The position numbers and the translations under genes are program-made. Positions 16,120-24,765 of a stretch of 64,000 bases of DNA are shown here, piece after piece; within the stretch, counting starts at the first letter, position 1; each line of letters opens with the position of its first letter. The stretch is from Candidatus Eremiobacterota bacterium. Its GTDB lineage: Bacteria; Vulcanimicrobiota; CADAWZ01; Ess09-12. The DNA lies in NCBI GenBank assembly GCA_031082125.1, contig JAVHLM010000001.1, positions 124,001 to 188,000 of the forward strand, written 5' to 3'. A model generated the notes under the pieces. That model did no database searches, was not told the DNA's origin, and saw nothing but the letters and a program-made list of their open reading frames with translations.

Positions 16120-17211
16120 CTATTTCCCGAGGAGGTTGGGGAAAAGGACAGTCCGGTAGTAACTGGAGTGGAGAGCTGCCACTGCGGGCCTTGTGAAGCC
16201 AAGGGTGCCTATGGCCTTGTCGGTTATCCCCTCCATGGTCCTGCCGAGGGCGTCGCTGAGGGGGCTCGTGATGAAGCCCATGGGGGTGAGGCGGTAAAGA
16301 GATCTGCCAAGAGAGAACAGGGATTTGCCGGTTTTTGCAAGAGGCACGAAATCCGTGAGGTGATCGATATATTCCCTGGCGGCACGCGTCACGTAATAGC
16401 CTTCAATGGTCACGGAATCATCAGCATTCCTTGAAGCCCTGAAGCGGACGGCGCCTTCGGTGGTGCCGGGAAATGGCCCCGAGCGTTTGTCGGGATTGAG
16501 AAAATGGAGCGTCAGCTCGCTTTTATTTTCCCCGTGGATCGTCTGCCGTGTGTCCACGACCGCCTCAAAGGTCCCGGCGGGCAACACGGCCCCCAGGCTC
16601 TGGAGCGGTTTCACTCCGTCCATCTTCACGATCACCCTGGTGATCGAGGGGTCCTGAAAGGGGCTTTTCTTCGCGCCGGCAGCTGTATGGTCGTGCCGGG
16701 GGATCTCCTCCCAGCGGCCCTCTCTCTCCACAGCGAGGATCGCTGCTGTGGGACCGTTGTTTGTTTTTCCCGCGGAGCCGCCGCAGAATATGCCGTCAAG
16801 CAGAAGGGTGTCAAGCTGCCCCTGCACATCCCTGTAAGTGCACTTCTGGTCAACAGCCCATATGGCATTCCCCCTGGCATCCAGGCCTTCGGAGGCCTGG
16901 CTCCCGGGATCCACCTCGCTTGGAGCTTTGAGGGAAAACCCCTCGGGGCCGTTCCCTGGCACAAGTATGAAAGGATCGCTGTCGGCAGCCTTTACAAGCC
17001 GTTTCAATGCGGGAGACAGCTCTTTTCCGCTTCCGGCCGGGGAGGGACGGGACGCAGTGACGCCGCTGCTTGCTTTGCCGGGGCTTCTCTCAAAAGTATC
17101 GCCAGGCAGTGATGCCGCAGCAGACGACGGTTCGCCACATTTGTGAGAGCCGGCCTTGTGAAGAGGCGGGGTCCCATGCAATGAGCCTGCAGGCCTGTTT
17201 TCCGATATCAT
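16120..17211 (-). CDS. Tagged orphan protein, unknown function
   Basis: A 363-residue protein I do not recognise. There is no signal peptide. Residues 1-60 are Ser/Pro/Gly-rich and contain PGDTFERSPGK (36-46), similar in position and pattern to the D-x-V-x-I element of the protease and nuclease neighbours. The middle (about 110-285) looks like a compact alpha/beta or beta-sandwich domain with CGGSAGKTNNG, VIVKMDGVKP and VTIEGYYVTRAAREYIDH. The C-terminal 75 residues are helical and mildly hydrophobic (LAKTGKSLFSLGRSLYRL, then the TPMGFITSPL segment). The start at ATG 17211 has a GGAGC-type signal. It is isolated between the metallopeptidase and CYTH genes. Confidence 0.7.
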   Translation of the reverse strand: MISENRPAGSLHGTPPLHKAGSHKCGEPSSAAASLPGDTFERSPGKASSGVTASRPSPAGSGKELSPALKRLVKAADSDPFILVPGNGPEGFSLKAPSEVDPGSQASEGLDARGNAIWAVDQKCTYRDVQGQLDTLLLDGIFCGGSAGKTNNGPTAAILAVEREGRWEEIPRHDHTAAGAKKSPFQDPSITRVIVKMDGVKPLQSLGAVLPAGTFEAVVDTRQTIHGENKSELTLHFLNPDKRSGPFPGTTEGAVRFRASRNADDSVTIEGYYVTRAAREYIDHLTDFVPLAKTGKSLFSLGRSLYRLTPMGFITSPLSDALGRTMEGITDKAIGTLGFTRPAVAALHSSYYRTVLFPNLLGK

Positions 17212-17305
17212 AAGATGCTCCCTGCTTTGGATAAAAGCTCTTAATAAGAATAGCTTAAACCGGGCGCTTCGTCAATGAACACTTTGTTAAAATTCCGCAG
17301 CCCTG

Positions 17306-17833
17306 TCATTGCTGCCGCTTTTTTTCCAGCAGCAGGTCACTGTATGAGCAATGAACCAGATCGGCGTCCGGAATGCCGAAGAGACGCATATATTCATTGC
17401 ACTGCTTGACGAGGGTATCCCTGCCGATCTTCCCTTCCTCAGAAATTGCTTCAATCTCTACATATGAGCCCAGCTCCGCCACGCTGTCGATATGGAACTT
17501 CACGTTGTCGATGAAGTATATCTCCCTCTTCTTGTCCACCACGACTTTTATCCCCAGGGAGCTCGTGAGAATGTCCTTCAATGATGAGCCGGGCGTAGGG
17601 TTGTAGAGGATTATCCGCGACTCCTTCGGATCGCTTTTGTCGTCTCTTTCGTAATAGATGAGCTTGTTTTCAATTGTCCCCTCTCTGAGCTTGAGGCGCC
17701 CTTTCGGCACATTGAAATAAGTGTCCACCTGGTGATCCTCCCCTGCAAACCTTGCATTTCTCGAGAGGAGGAGCTTCCTTACCGAATCAGCATCCGATGA
17801 TTTCACCTTGATCTCAATGTTGAGCACTTTCAT
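17306..17833 (-). CDS. CYTH-domain protein (class IV adenylate cyclase/CyaB-like)
   Basis: A 175-residue single-domain CYTH protein. It begins MKVLNIEIKVK, the NxExK variant of the ExExK signature often seen in CyaB-like members. The characteristic tunnel strands follow: VDTYFNVPKGRLKLREG, KLIYYERDD, ESRIILYN, REIYFIDNVKFHID and GSYVEIEAI. CYTH enzymes bind triphosphates with divalent metal and act as adenylate cyclases, thiamine triphosphatases or tripolyphosphatases; the substrate cannot be told from this sequence. The gene starts 3 bp after the stop of the ankyrin gene 17837, so the two form an operon, although the ankyrin protein is exported and this one is cytoplasmic. Confidence 0.9.
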   Translation of the reverse strand: MKVLNIEIKVKSSDADSVRKLLLSRNARFAGEDHQVDTYFNVPKGRLKLREGTIENKLIYYERDDKSDPKESRIILYNPTPGSSLKDILTSSLGIKVVVDKKREIYFIDNVKFHIDSVAELGSYVEIEAISEEGKIGRDTLVKQCNEYMRLFGIPDADLVHCSYSDLLLEKKRQQ

Positions 17834-17836
17834 TGG

Positions 17837-19063
17837 TTACCGTCCTCCATGGGTCCGAATCACTTCCGCCAGCTTTTTATGCCTGTTCTTCGTGGCAGCC
17901 ATAAGGGGAGTAGTGCCATACCTGTCTTTCTCATTGAGAGGCGCGCCTTTCTCTATAAGAAAGGCCGCTGCCTGGCAGAGCTCATCTTCACTGATCCCGC
18001 GCCTCGCCATAACATCTAAGGTTGCAGCCACCTCGTGCAGCACCGTCTCGCCTTCCTTGGTCTTTGCCCCTATGTTGGCCCTCTTTGAGAGAAGAAGGGC
18101 CAGCATGTCCTTTTTTGCCCTGAAAGCGGCAATGTGGAGAGGAGTCCGCCCGAAAGTGTCCAGTGCAAATACCCTCGCTCCCTTTGAGATAAGGAGATCC
18201 GCCACTTCCACTGCCCCGTCAAATGCGGCACAGTGAAGGGGGGTAAAGCCTTCGGTGGAGAAATCACTGGTGGTGACGCCTGTCGCATTGACGTCGGCTC
18301 CCTTTTCTATGAGAAATTCTGCGATCTCACGATTCCCTCTTTCGGCGGCGAAATGCAGGGCCGTGAAGCCCTGGCCTCCCGGTATGCCTGCTTCCCTCGC
18401 TTTCACGAGTGCAGGGGTTTTCGCTGCCAGGGCCTTTACCTTGGTGACATCATTCCTGCAGAGGGCGTCAAAAAACTCGTTGACCTGCGAGGCAAGAAGG
18501 TAGGTTCCCTTCGTCCTCGAGAGGAGGCGCACCGCATCCTTGCTGCCATTGGAGGATGCCCAGTCAATGGGAGTCTTTCCCTCCTTATCTTTTGCCCGGG
18601 GATCGGCGCCAAGGAACATCAGCAGCCCTATGATTTCCGCCTGGCCCTTATCCTGGCTGGCATTGGCAGCCCAGTGAAGGGCAGTGGCTCCGTAGGTGCG
18701 ATCCTTCTCATCAACACGGGCGCCGTGCCTCAGCAGAGACTCCACGATCTTGACGTGGCCTTTGTAGGCCGCGTCCCGCAGGGGCGTGTAGCCGTCGTTA
18801 TTTTTCGCGTTCACGTCGGCTCCATAGGCCATGAGCTCCACAGCAGCGCTCATATGTCCCCGGTAGGCAGCCCAGTGCAGAGGGGTGTTGCCGTGGGCCT
18901 CATCCCTCGCGTTTACAAGCTTCCTGTCAGACTGCAGCAGCCTTACGACTTCCTCTCTGTCGCCGTTTTTGGCCGCATCGTGAATAGGCGCGGCCCTGAG
19001 AGGAAAGGCTGCGATGAGTACCAGCAGCGACAGGGCAAGAAGAGTCCGCAGAGCTCTTTTCAT
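17837..19063 (-). CDS. Exported ankyrin-repeat protein
   Basis: The start is ATG 19063 with a GGAGGTGGG ribosome-binding site; the frame extends to 19102, but that would displace the signal peptide. The 408-residue product has a Sec signal (about 1-24, ending FPLRA) and then ankyrin repeats over almost its whole length. These include repeats with GNTPLHWAAYRGH, GYTPLRDAAYKGH, GATALHWAAN, GFTALHFAAERGN, GFTPLHCAAFDGA and GRTPLHIAAF. It should lie in the periplasm or outside the cell and bind proteins there. It is followed at 3 bp by the CYTH gene. No lipobox or anchor was seen. Confidence 0.9.
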   Translation of the reverse strand: MKRALRTLLALSLLVLIAAFPLRAAPIHDAAKNGDREEVVRLLQSDRKLVNARDEAHGNTPLHWAAYRGHMSAAVELMAYGADVNAKNNDGYTPLRDAAYKGHVKIVESLLRHGARVDEKDRTYGATALHWAANASQDKGQAEIIGLLMFLGADPRAKDKEGKTPIDWASSNGSKDAVRLLSRTKGTYLLASQVNEFFDALCRNDVTKVKALAAKTPALVKAREAGIPGGQGFTALHFAAERGNREIAEFLIEKGADVNATGVTTSDFSTEGFTPLHCAAFDGAVEVADLLISKGARVFALDTFGRTPLHIAAFRAKKDMLALLLSKRANIGAKTKEGETVLHEVAATLDVMARRGISEDELCQAAAFLIEKGAPLNEKDRYGTTPLMAATKNRHKKLAEVIRTHGGR

Positions 19064-19208
19064 GGTTCCCACCTCCAGTGTCAATAACCAACTATTTGAC
19101 ACACGGGAGGCGAGAGCCTCTTTTGGGAAGAAGCCCCGGGCCGGCGCTCGAGATGACGGCAGTACCGCGCCTGCCTGGCAAAAGCTCTCAGACCTTATTG
19201 ATCCTCAC

Positions 19209-21227
19209 TCACTCTTTTCTCCCTGTGTTGAAGAGGTTCTGACGGAACTTGGGCCAGGGGCTCGTGGCCAGGGTGCCGGTGCCGAAAAGGGCGTAAAATC
19301 TCTGATTGCGCGAGCCGAAATAGATGGTGCCGTCGCTCCCTATGGAGGGCGATGAATAGATATCGTCTGTCGTTCCATAGCTCCACCGGAGCGAGCCTGA
19401 GGCATTGAGGGCATAAAGCTTGTTGCTGTTTGAGCCGAAATAGATGGTGCCGTCGCTTCCTATGGCAGGAGAGGAATTGATTTCGTCGCCCGGGGTATAA
19501 GACCACCGGAGCGAGCCTGAGGCGTTAAGGGCAAAAAGCCTGTTGGTAGGGGCGCGTGAGCCGAAATAGATGGTGCCGTCGCTCGCTACGGCAGGAGAGG
19601 ACATGCACCATTGTCCTATGCTTGCGGGATAACTCCACCGGAGTGAGCCTGAGGCATCTAGGGCATAAAAATTGCCGTCGCCTGAGCCGAAATACACAGT
19701 GCCGTCGCTTCCTATGGCAGGAGATGCATAGATTATATCACCCGTGGGATAGGTCCACCGGGGCGCGCCTGAGGCGTCAAGAGCATGAAGATTCCTATCG
19801 TTGGAGCCGAAATAAATAGTGCCATCACTCGCTATTGCCGGCGAAGAGTGGATTTCACCACCAGTCATGTAGATCCACCTGAGCGCGCCCGAAGCATTAA
19901 GGGCATAAAAATTCATATCATTCGAACCGAAATAGATGGTGCCGTCGCTTCCTATGGCAGGCGACAAAAAGATTTCACCTCCCGTCTGGTAACTCCATCG
20001 GGGCGAGCCTGAGGCATCTACCGCGTAGAATTTTTTATCGTCCGTGCCGAAATAAATGGTGCCATCGCTCCCTATGGCAGGAGAGCCTGTCTGCATGCAC
20101 CCGCCTGCGGTGTAACTCCAACGGGGTGAGCCTGAGGCTGAAAAGGCATAGAGTTTGTAATCATCGGAGCCGAAATATACCGTGCCGTCGCTCCCTATGG
20201 CAGGAGAGGAACTGATCGGCCCTGCATAAGAATAGGTAAAGCTCCACCGGAGAGTGCCCGCAGGGGTCGGTGAAGGTGACGGCGACGGTGACGGTGACGG
20301 CGACGGCACGCCTCCACCCCCACCTCCTCCGCCCCCACCGGGAGAGGTGGTGGGAGTCGGTGCTGTCGGGGAAGGCGTGGGCGTTGTCGGGGATGGCGTG
20401 GGTGTTGTCGGGGAAGCCGTAGGCGTGGGCGAAGTGGCGTAGATATTATAGTTCTGCACAACTCCTCCGCCGCCGGGCGATGACACGTTGAGAACCGGGA
20501 AGGTATAACCTGTCAGAGAGAAATTGATGGAGTACTGCGTTCCCGGGGTGAGACCGTAAAAGATGATCCTCCCGTTGGCGTATGTTCCTGTCGCGCTCCA
20601 GTCAATGGTGGGCGGCGTGCTGTCTGTGAAGTAGCCTATCTTTACTCCCGTTGAAGGGGTGATTGAGGCTGCGACTCCTGAAACTGCAGGCCTTGCGCTT
20701 TTGGAAGGGAGTGCGGCATCGACGATGACATAATCCTTCGTGGTATCGTAGGGATTATCGGGGCCGGCGATCTGGTTCCACTGCGAGACCTGCACCACCG
20801 TGCGGTCCACGCCTGCCGTGTCGCCTGTCACCGAGAGGCTGTTGAGCTCAGTGGTGACATAATCAGCCTTGCTGAAGGTGATTGTGTAAGTCCCCGACGG
20901 CACGCCGGTGAAGCGGTACTGACCGTTCTGGTCTGTCGTCGTAGAGCTGACAGTCACCGTCTCTTTCGGAATCCTGAGGAAGTCCTTGATAAAATTCCCG
21001 CCCCGGGCCTGCGAGAGGGTGCATGCGGCGCCCTGCACAGGAGTGCTCGTGATGGTGTCGCGGAGCGTGCCTGATACGGAATAGGCCTGGGAAGTCTCTC
21101 CTCCTCCACTTCCGCCCCAGTATGACGCGCCCGATTCGCCGCCGCCTCCCGCGCAGCCTCCCAGAATCAGGGCCATGGAAAGAATGACTGCCCAGAGAAA
21201 CGAGAAAATATTACTCATCTTATTCAT
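19209..21227 (-). CDS. Lipoprotein with carboxypeptidase-regulatory-like domain and PQQ-like beta-propeller
   Basis: A 672-residue lipoprotein. The signal ends at the lipobox LILGGC, followed by a Gly-rich spacer. Residues about 48-150 form a carboxypeptidase-regulatory-like Ig domain (VSGTLRD..., NGQYRFTGVPSGTYTITF). A second beta-rich stretch follows, then a Pro/Thr/Ser linker with a ten-glycine run (about 265-325). The C-terminal domain has eight 40-residue repeats of the PQQ-like type (SDGTIYFGSND...YALNASGSLRWSY), ending in WPKFRQNLFNTGR as typical propellers do. A repeat count of eight suggests an eight-bladed propeller. The role is probably extracytoplasmic ligand or protein binding; no enzymatic residues are evident. 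Confidence 0.9.
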   Translation of the reverse strand: MNKMSNIFSFLWAVILSMALILGGCAGGGGESGASYWGGSGGGETSQAYSVSGTLRDTITSTPVQGAACTLSQARGGNFIKDFLRIPKETVTVSSTTTDQNGQYRFTGVPSGTYTITFSKADYVTTELNSLSVTGDTAGVDRTVVQVSQWNQIAGPDNPYDTTKDYVIVDAALPSKSARPAVSGVAASITPSTGVKIGYFTDSTPPTIDWSATGTYANGRIIFYGLTPGTQYSINFSLTGYTFPVLNVSSPGGGGVVQNYNIYATSPTPTASPTTPTPSPTTPTPSPTAPTPTTSPGGGGGGGGGGVPSPSPSPSPSPSPTPAGTLRWSFTYSYAGPISSSPAIGSDGTVYFGSDDYKLYAFSASGSPRWSYTAGGCMQTGSPAIGSDGTIYFGTDDKKFYAVDASGSPRWSYQTGGEIFLSPAIGSDGTIYFGSNDMNFYALNASGALRWIYMTGGEIHSSPAIASDGTIYFGSNDRNLHALDASGAPRWTYPTGDIIYASPAIGSDGTVYFGSGDGNFYALDASGSLRWSYPASIGQWCMSSPAVASDGTIYFGSRAPTNRLFALNASGSLRWSYTPGDEINSSPAIGSDGTIYFGSNSNKLYALNASGSLRWSYGTTDDIYSSPSIGSDGTIYFGSRNQRFYALFGTGTLATSPWPKFRQNLFNTGRKE
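19270..20225. repeat. Eight 120-bp repeats encoding PQQ-like propeller blades
   Basis: Near-identical 120-bp units, each containing a 'ccgaaatagatggtgccgtc'-like core on the + strand, encode the eight blades of the lipoprotein at 19209. The high DNA identity between units points to recent amplification or gene conversion. Confidence 0.85.
20254..20440. repeat. Low-complexity Pro/Ser/Thr/Gly-coding region
   Basis: Short repeats (period 6 and 12 bp) encode alternating PT/PS dipeptides and a run of ten glycines between the Ig-like and propeller domains of the lipoprotein. Such tracts are prone to slippage. Confidence 0.8.
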
Positions 21228-21683
21228 TGGTCTTTGCTCCTTTCAATGCTGCAACAAAAACTCATATATTACCATGCTGAGGACCATGCGAGGGTGAAAA
21301 GAAACTGGAAATGGGAAGTATGACTCAATAAACGAAGTATAGCATAATAGTGAAAAATTGTCCATCGGATATGTTTCCCCCACCGGACCATATTTCCCCG
21401 GTATTGCATAGTAATGTTACCGCGGGCACTTTGAATGCCGCCTCATAAAATCTTTCCAACGAAAAGAAATTCCACCCGGCGACAGATCCGGTCTTACACG
21501 CATGAAAACCGGTCCAATCCTTCGCTGACTTACGCTCTATGGCCTTCAGGGTCATTTTTGACCTCTTCGACCCTTTCAGGCCCTCTGGAGGGCATCCTGC
21601 GATGGCCTTTTATCGTTGCAGTGATAAGGTTTTTAAAGGGTGCCTTATTTGATATTTCATCATCGTTATGATATCATATAATC
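21228..21683. other. 456-bp divergent intergenic region
   Basis: There is no convincing gene here. It separates the lipoprotein gene (minus) from the HNH gene (plus). The last 30 bp are AT-rich and contain a perfect 12-bp palindrome, TATGATATCATA (21667-21678), overlapping a TATAAT (21677-21682). That box lies so close to ATG 21684 that transcription from it would favour the in-frame ATG at 21717. A possible operator is all that can be said. Confidence 0.45.
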
Positions 21684-24155
21684 ATGGATACACATGAGAC
21701 CCATTCTATCTCCAATATGTTCCTCCCTGATGAAGAAGAGCTTCTTCACCTCGGTGATTCGCTTTCTTCACAGGACTGCGAGGATATGCTCCTCCTCCCG
21801 GAGCCTTATGAGCTTCCCGCGGAGGGGCCCTGCAGGCCTGAGCACCTCGTCAAAATCACCAGGGAAGGCCTCATCCCCGAAGCGGAAAGGCTCACCGGGG
21901 ACATCACCTTCGGCTCAATCGACAGGGATGAGCGGGCATCACGGATCGATTTCACCCTCTGTGAGGCAGTCCGCGGCCGCCAGGCGCTGGACATTGTGCT
22001 TGGGGGCCTTCTTGTCACTCTTAAAACGAAAGGGGTTGATCAGTTAGGATACCGCTCCATGGGAGTCTTCGCCACGGAGCATCTCTCGTTCTCGGGGCGC
22101 ACCGCGTCGGAGCTGATGCACAACTTCGAGCTTCTCAGGGCGCTCCCCCTCACGCGGGAGGCCTATCTTGAGGGCAGGATCGCAAAGAGCGCCCTCAGAC
22201 ATCTGTCGAGGGTCGCCACCCCTGAGAACGAGGCTGAATGGCTTGCCATTGCCAGTGGGCGCTCTCTGTGCGGCCTTGAGCGGGAAGTGAAGAAGGCTCT
22301 CGCAGAAGAGAAAGCCGATGGGGCGCCCGGTTCTGAAGAAAGTCTGCGCGCGGCGGGCGGAGCATACGATGATTCTCACGGCGACGGGGATGAAGGCACG
22401 ATGATGTATTTCACTGTGCCGCCCTCCCTTGCCCTCACCTGGGACTTCGCCCTCTCCCTCTTCAGGGACAAAGAGCACTATGACGGGCCCTCCGCCGGCT
22501 TCGTCGAGGCGATGCTGGCGAACTTCATGGCCTCGGGGCACGTTGCCCCAGAGCTTCAAGCCCTTGATGACAGGGGGAACCGCCCCATATTCTCCCGGGT
22601 ACCCCTCCTGAAGAGGCGGATGGGAAACCGCCGCGGGAGCGATCCTGATGAGGTCACCTGGAAAGACGGCGAGGGAGAGGCCGGTGAGACTCCGTGGTCT
22701 TCCCAGTGGAGCATCTTCTTCCCGTCGTGGCTGGAGGAGGCCCGGCCGGGAAGAGACGTCGGGGTCTCCGCCAAGGCGATTGCGAATCGCCTCCGGAAGG
22801 CCGCCTCCATCCGCCAGAGGCTCGACGTGGCCGCGGGAATGCTCCTTCGGGCGATGGATGAGCGGCAGCTCCACCGCCTTCTCGGCTTTGAGTTCATCGA
22901 GGATTATGCCGGTGAGCGCTGCGGCTTCTCGATGGCCCAGACCCGCCAGCTCATCAGGCTCGCCGAGGGCTTCCACCGCCACTCCCTTACCGAGGATGCC
23001 TTCAGGAAGGGCATCATCACCAGGGAGCAGGCTCGCCTCATTCTTCCCGTCGTGGACTCCAGGAATGAGTCACAGTGGATCGCTTATGCCGCGAGCGTGC
23101 CCACGGCGGACCTCAGGGAAGAGGCAGAGCGCTCTGCGAGGATCCTGGAGTATGACTGCCTGGTCTCCCATAATTACATACTTCTTCCCGGATTCCGCTA
23201 CGTCACTGACGAGAGGTTTCACAACCTGCCGGAGGAAGTGCAGGACATCATAAGGACCGGGTCCTGGTACACAGGCCCTTCCCTCAATCCTTCGTGGCCT
23301 CTCACGTCAGATGACGAGGAGCTTATTGCGAGCCGCGACAGGCACTTTGATGCGCCCTGGAGGTATTTCAGAGATGTGGAAGAGATGCTCGCCTCACAGG
23401 CCTCCATGAAAATTGAAAAAAAATCCACCCTGTGTGCGGGCCTCGAAAACCAGTCGGGGAGCGATCAACTGCATGCGGGGGTATGCAACGGGGAGGAGCA
23501 GGCACCCCATGGGCATGGATGCGAAAATGCCCTGTGCTCGTGTCATCAGTCACTGGAAAAAGCCCGGGAAGCCTGCACCATTCCCCGGGGTGAGAGCCCC
23601 GATGAGGCTTTCCTGGTGGACATCCTCTCGGCAGGAGATCCCTCGCAGGCAGCAGGGAGCGCCATGATGATCAAGTTCTTCCTCCCCCGGGAGCTTGAGG
23701 CGCTCTGGAACCTGGCAGCTCATGCCTTTCTCGGCCGCCTTGCCCTCGCAGAAGGCACCGAAAGCCCGATCCTGCCGGAAGAGAAATTCCTTGCAGCCCT
23801 CCTTGCAGACTACCTTGTCACCGAGGGAACCTTGAAAAAAGCGGCCCATCATCATACAATCATGAAGCGTGACCGCTTCCGCTGCCAGACCCCCGGCTGC
23901 CGATGCCGCAGAAACCTCCATGTGCACCACATCATCAGGCGCTCCCAGGGGGGCACCGATGACCCCTGGAACCTCATTGTGCTCTGCGAGGCCTGCCACC
24001 TCCACCTGCTCCACAATCTGCGTACCCTTACCGTGAGGGGCAGGGCACCTTACGAGCTCACCTTCACCTTCGGCTCCCTCTCGGAAGGTACCCCTTTCCT
24101 GGTCTATGAAAAGGGTCTCCTGGCAGAGCCTGGTGTTTTCATGAAATCTCGATAA
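21684..24155 (+). CDS. HNH endonuclease-family protein with internal tandem duplication
   Basis: An 823-residue protein ending in an HNH nuclease domain (about 727-776): CQTPGC, then LHVHHIIRRSQGGTDDPWNLIVLC with a second Cys pair (CEAC) and a final His, all intact. The preceding part resembles the helical DUF222-type region found before many HNH domains, and it is duplicated. A helical module (about 110-215) plus a segment starting MMYFTVPP (about 240-300) recurs as a second helical module (about 372-490) plus one starting MMIKFFLPRE (about 660). Only the second copy carries HNH. Initiation is uncertain, because neither ATG 21684 nor ATG 21717 has a good ribosome-binding site. The target is unknown. 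Confidence 0.85.
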   Translation: MDTHETHSISNMFLPDEEELLHLGDSLSSQDCEDMLLLPEPYELPAEGPCRPEHLVKITREGLIPEAERLTGDITFGSIDRDERASRIDFTLCEAVRGRQALDIVLGGLLVTLKTKGVDQLGYRSMGVFATEHLSFSGRTASELMHNFELLRALPLTREAYLEGRIAKSALRHLSRVATPENEAEWLAIASGRSLCGLEREVKKALAEEKADGAPGSEESLRAAGGAYDDSHGDGDEGTMMYFTVPPSLALTWDFALSLFRDKEHYDGPSAGFVEAMLANFMASGHVAPELQALDDRGNRPIFSRVPLLKRRMGNRRGSDPDEVTWKDGEGEAGETPWSSQWSIFFPSWLEEARPGRDVGVSAKAIANRLRKAASIRQRLDVAAGMLLRAMDERQLHRLLGFEFIEDYAGERCGFSMAQTRQLIRLAEGFHRHSLTEDAFRKGIITREQARLILPVVDSRNESQWIAYAASVPTADLREEAERSARILEYDCLVSHNYILLPGFRYVTDERFHNLPEEVQDIIRTGSWYTGPSLNPSWPLTSDDEELIASRDRHFDAPWRYFRDVEEMLASQASMKIEKKSTLCAGLENQSGSDQLHAGVCNGEEQAPHGHGCENALCSCHQSLEKAREACTIPRGESPDEAFLVDILSAGDPSQAAGSAMMIKFFLPRELEALWNLAAHAFLGRLALAEGTESPILPEEKFLAALLADYLVTEGTLKKAAHHHTIMKRDRFRCQTPGCRCRRNLHVHHIIRRSQGGTDDPWNLIVLCEACHLHLLHNLRTLTVRGRAPYELTFTFGSLSEGTPFLVYEKGLLAEPGVFMKSR

Positions 24156-24294
24156 GAAAGGCCGCAGATGTGGACACCGATCCTGAGCCGACAGCGGCCG
24201 GATATGGCAAGTGTCAACAAGGGTGTGTCTTGCCGCTTATCTTTTTGACGCTTAAGCTAGAGGTAATGAAAGACGCCGCTCCCGCTTGTGCATG

Positions 24295-24549
24295 TCAGTA
24301 ATACTCATAGTCTCTGTTTTCGCTGCTATTCTCTCCGGCACGCCACATGAGCGCCACAAATATCACGGAGGCAATGGTTGCCAGGGCTATCTCGAGAAAA
24401 TAGGTCTGCAGGTTCCTGATTAACAGCTGCATTACCGGACTCCTGAAGAAAGCCATGTAAAGGCCCGCCAGAATGACAAGAAGTATCAGCAGGCCATCTA
24501 TCTCGAATACCACATCTCCTTCAACCTTGGTTATCTTCACGAACTTCAT
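24295..24549 (-). CDS. Small membrane protein
   Basis: The start is ATG 24549 with a GGGAGG ribosome-binding site 8 bp upstream; the longer frame to 24627 has none. The 84-residue product has a short hydrophilic N-terminus (MKFVKITKVEGDVVFEID), two membrane helices (about 18-35 and 49-68) and a charged Asn/Glu/Tyr-rich tail. I do not recognise it. It stands alone between the HNH gene and the orphan at 24766, both on the other strand. Confidence 0.6.
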   Translation of the reverse strand: MKFVKITKVEGDVVFEIDGLLILLVILAGLYMAFFRSPVMQLLIRNLQTYFLEIALATIASVIFVALMWRAGENSSENRDYEYY

Positions 24550-24716
24550 CACCGCCGCCTCCCTTCTTATTCCTTCTGCCCTCATTCTAGCACATCGCCG
24601 GCACCCCGTCTGTGCTCTGCAGAACAATTGTGATTTCCCGTAAAGAATTCACAGGCCGTTCACAATGATTTTACAGAGGCTTCATATAAATGGAACACCT
24701 TTGAGAATTATTGAGA

Positions 24717-24722
24717 TATAAT
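24717..24722 (+). promoter_or_regulatory. Candidate -10 box (TATAAT)
   Basis: A TATAAT lies 43 bp upstream of the ATG at 24766 in an AT-rich region. The -35 is weak at best (GGAACA with a 19-bp spacer). Confidence 0.35.
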
Positions 24723-24765
24723 GAAGCTATAGACAAAGTAACAGCACAACAGGGGGGGAAAGTCC

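Noticed and set aside
17306-17833. CYTH protein as inactive because it begins NxExK instead of ExExK
   Set aside because: Many CyaB-like members start with the NxEIK form, so the change does not by itself imply loss of function.
21667-21682. Palindrome overlapping TATAAT as a proven autoregulatory operator of the HNH gene
   Set aside because: Only a 12-bp palindrome is visible, with no regulator gene or second site; it is kept as a note in the intergenic entry.
24156-24294. Small RNA or tRNA in the gap after the HNH gene
   Set aside because: No cloverleaf, promoter or terminator could be drawn.
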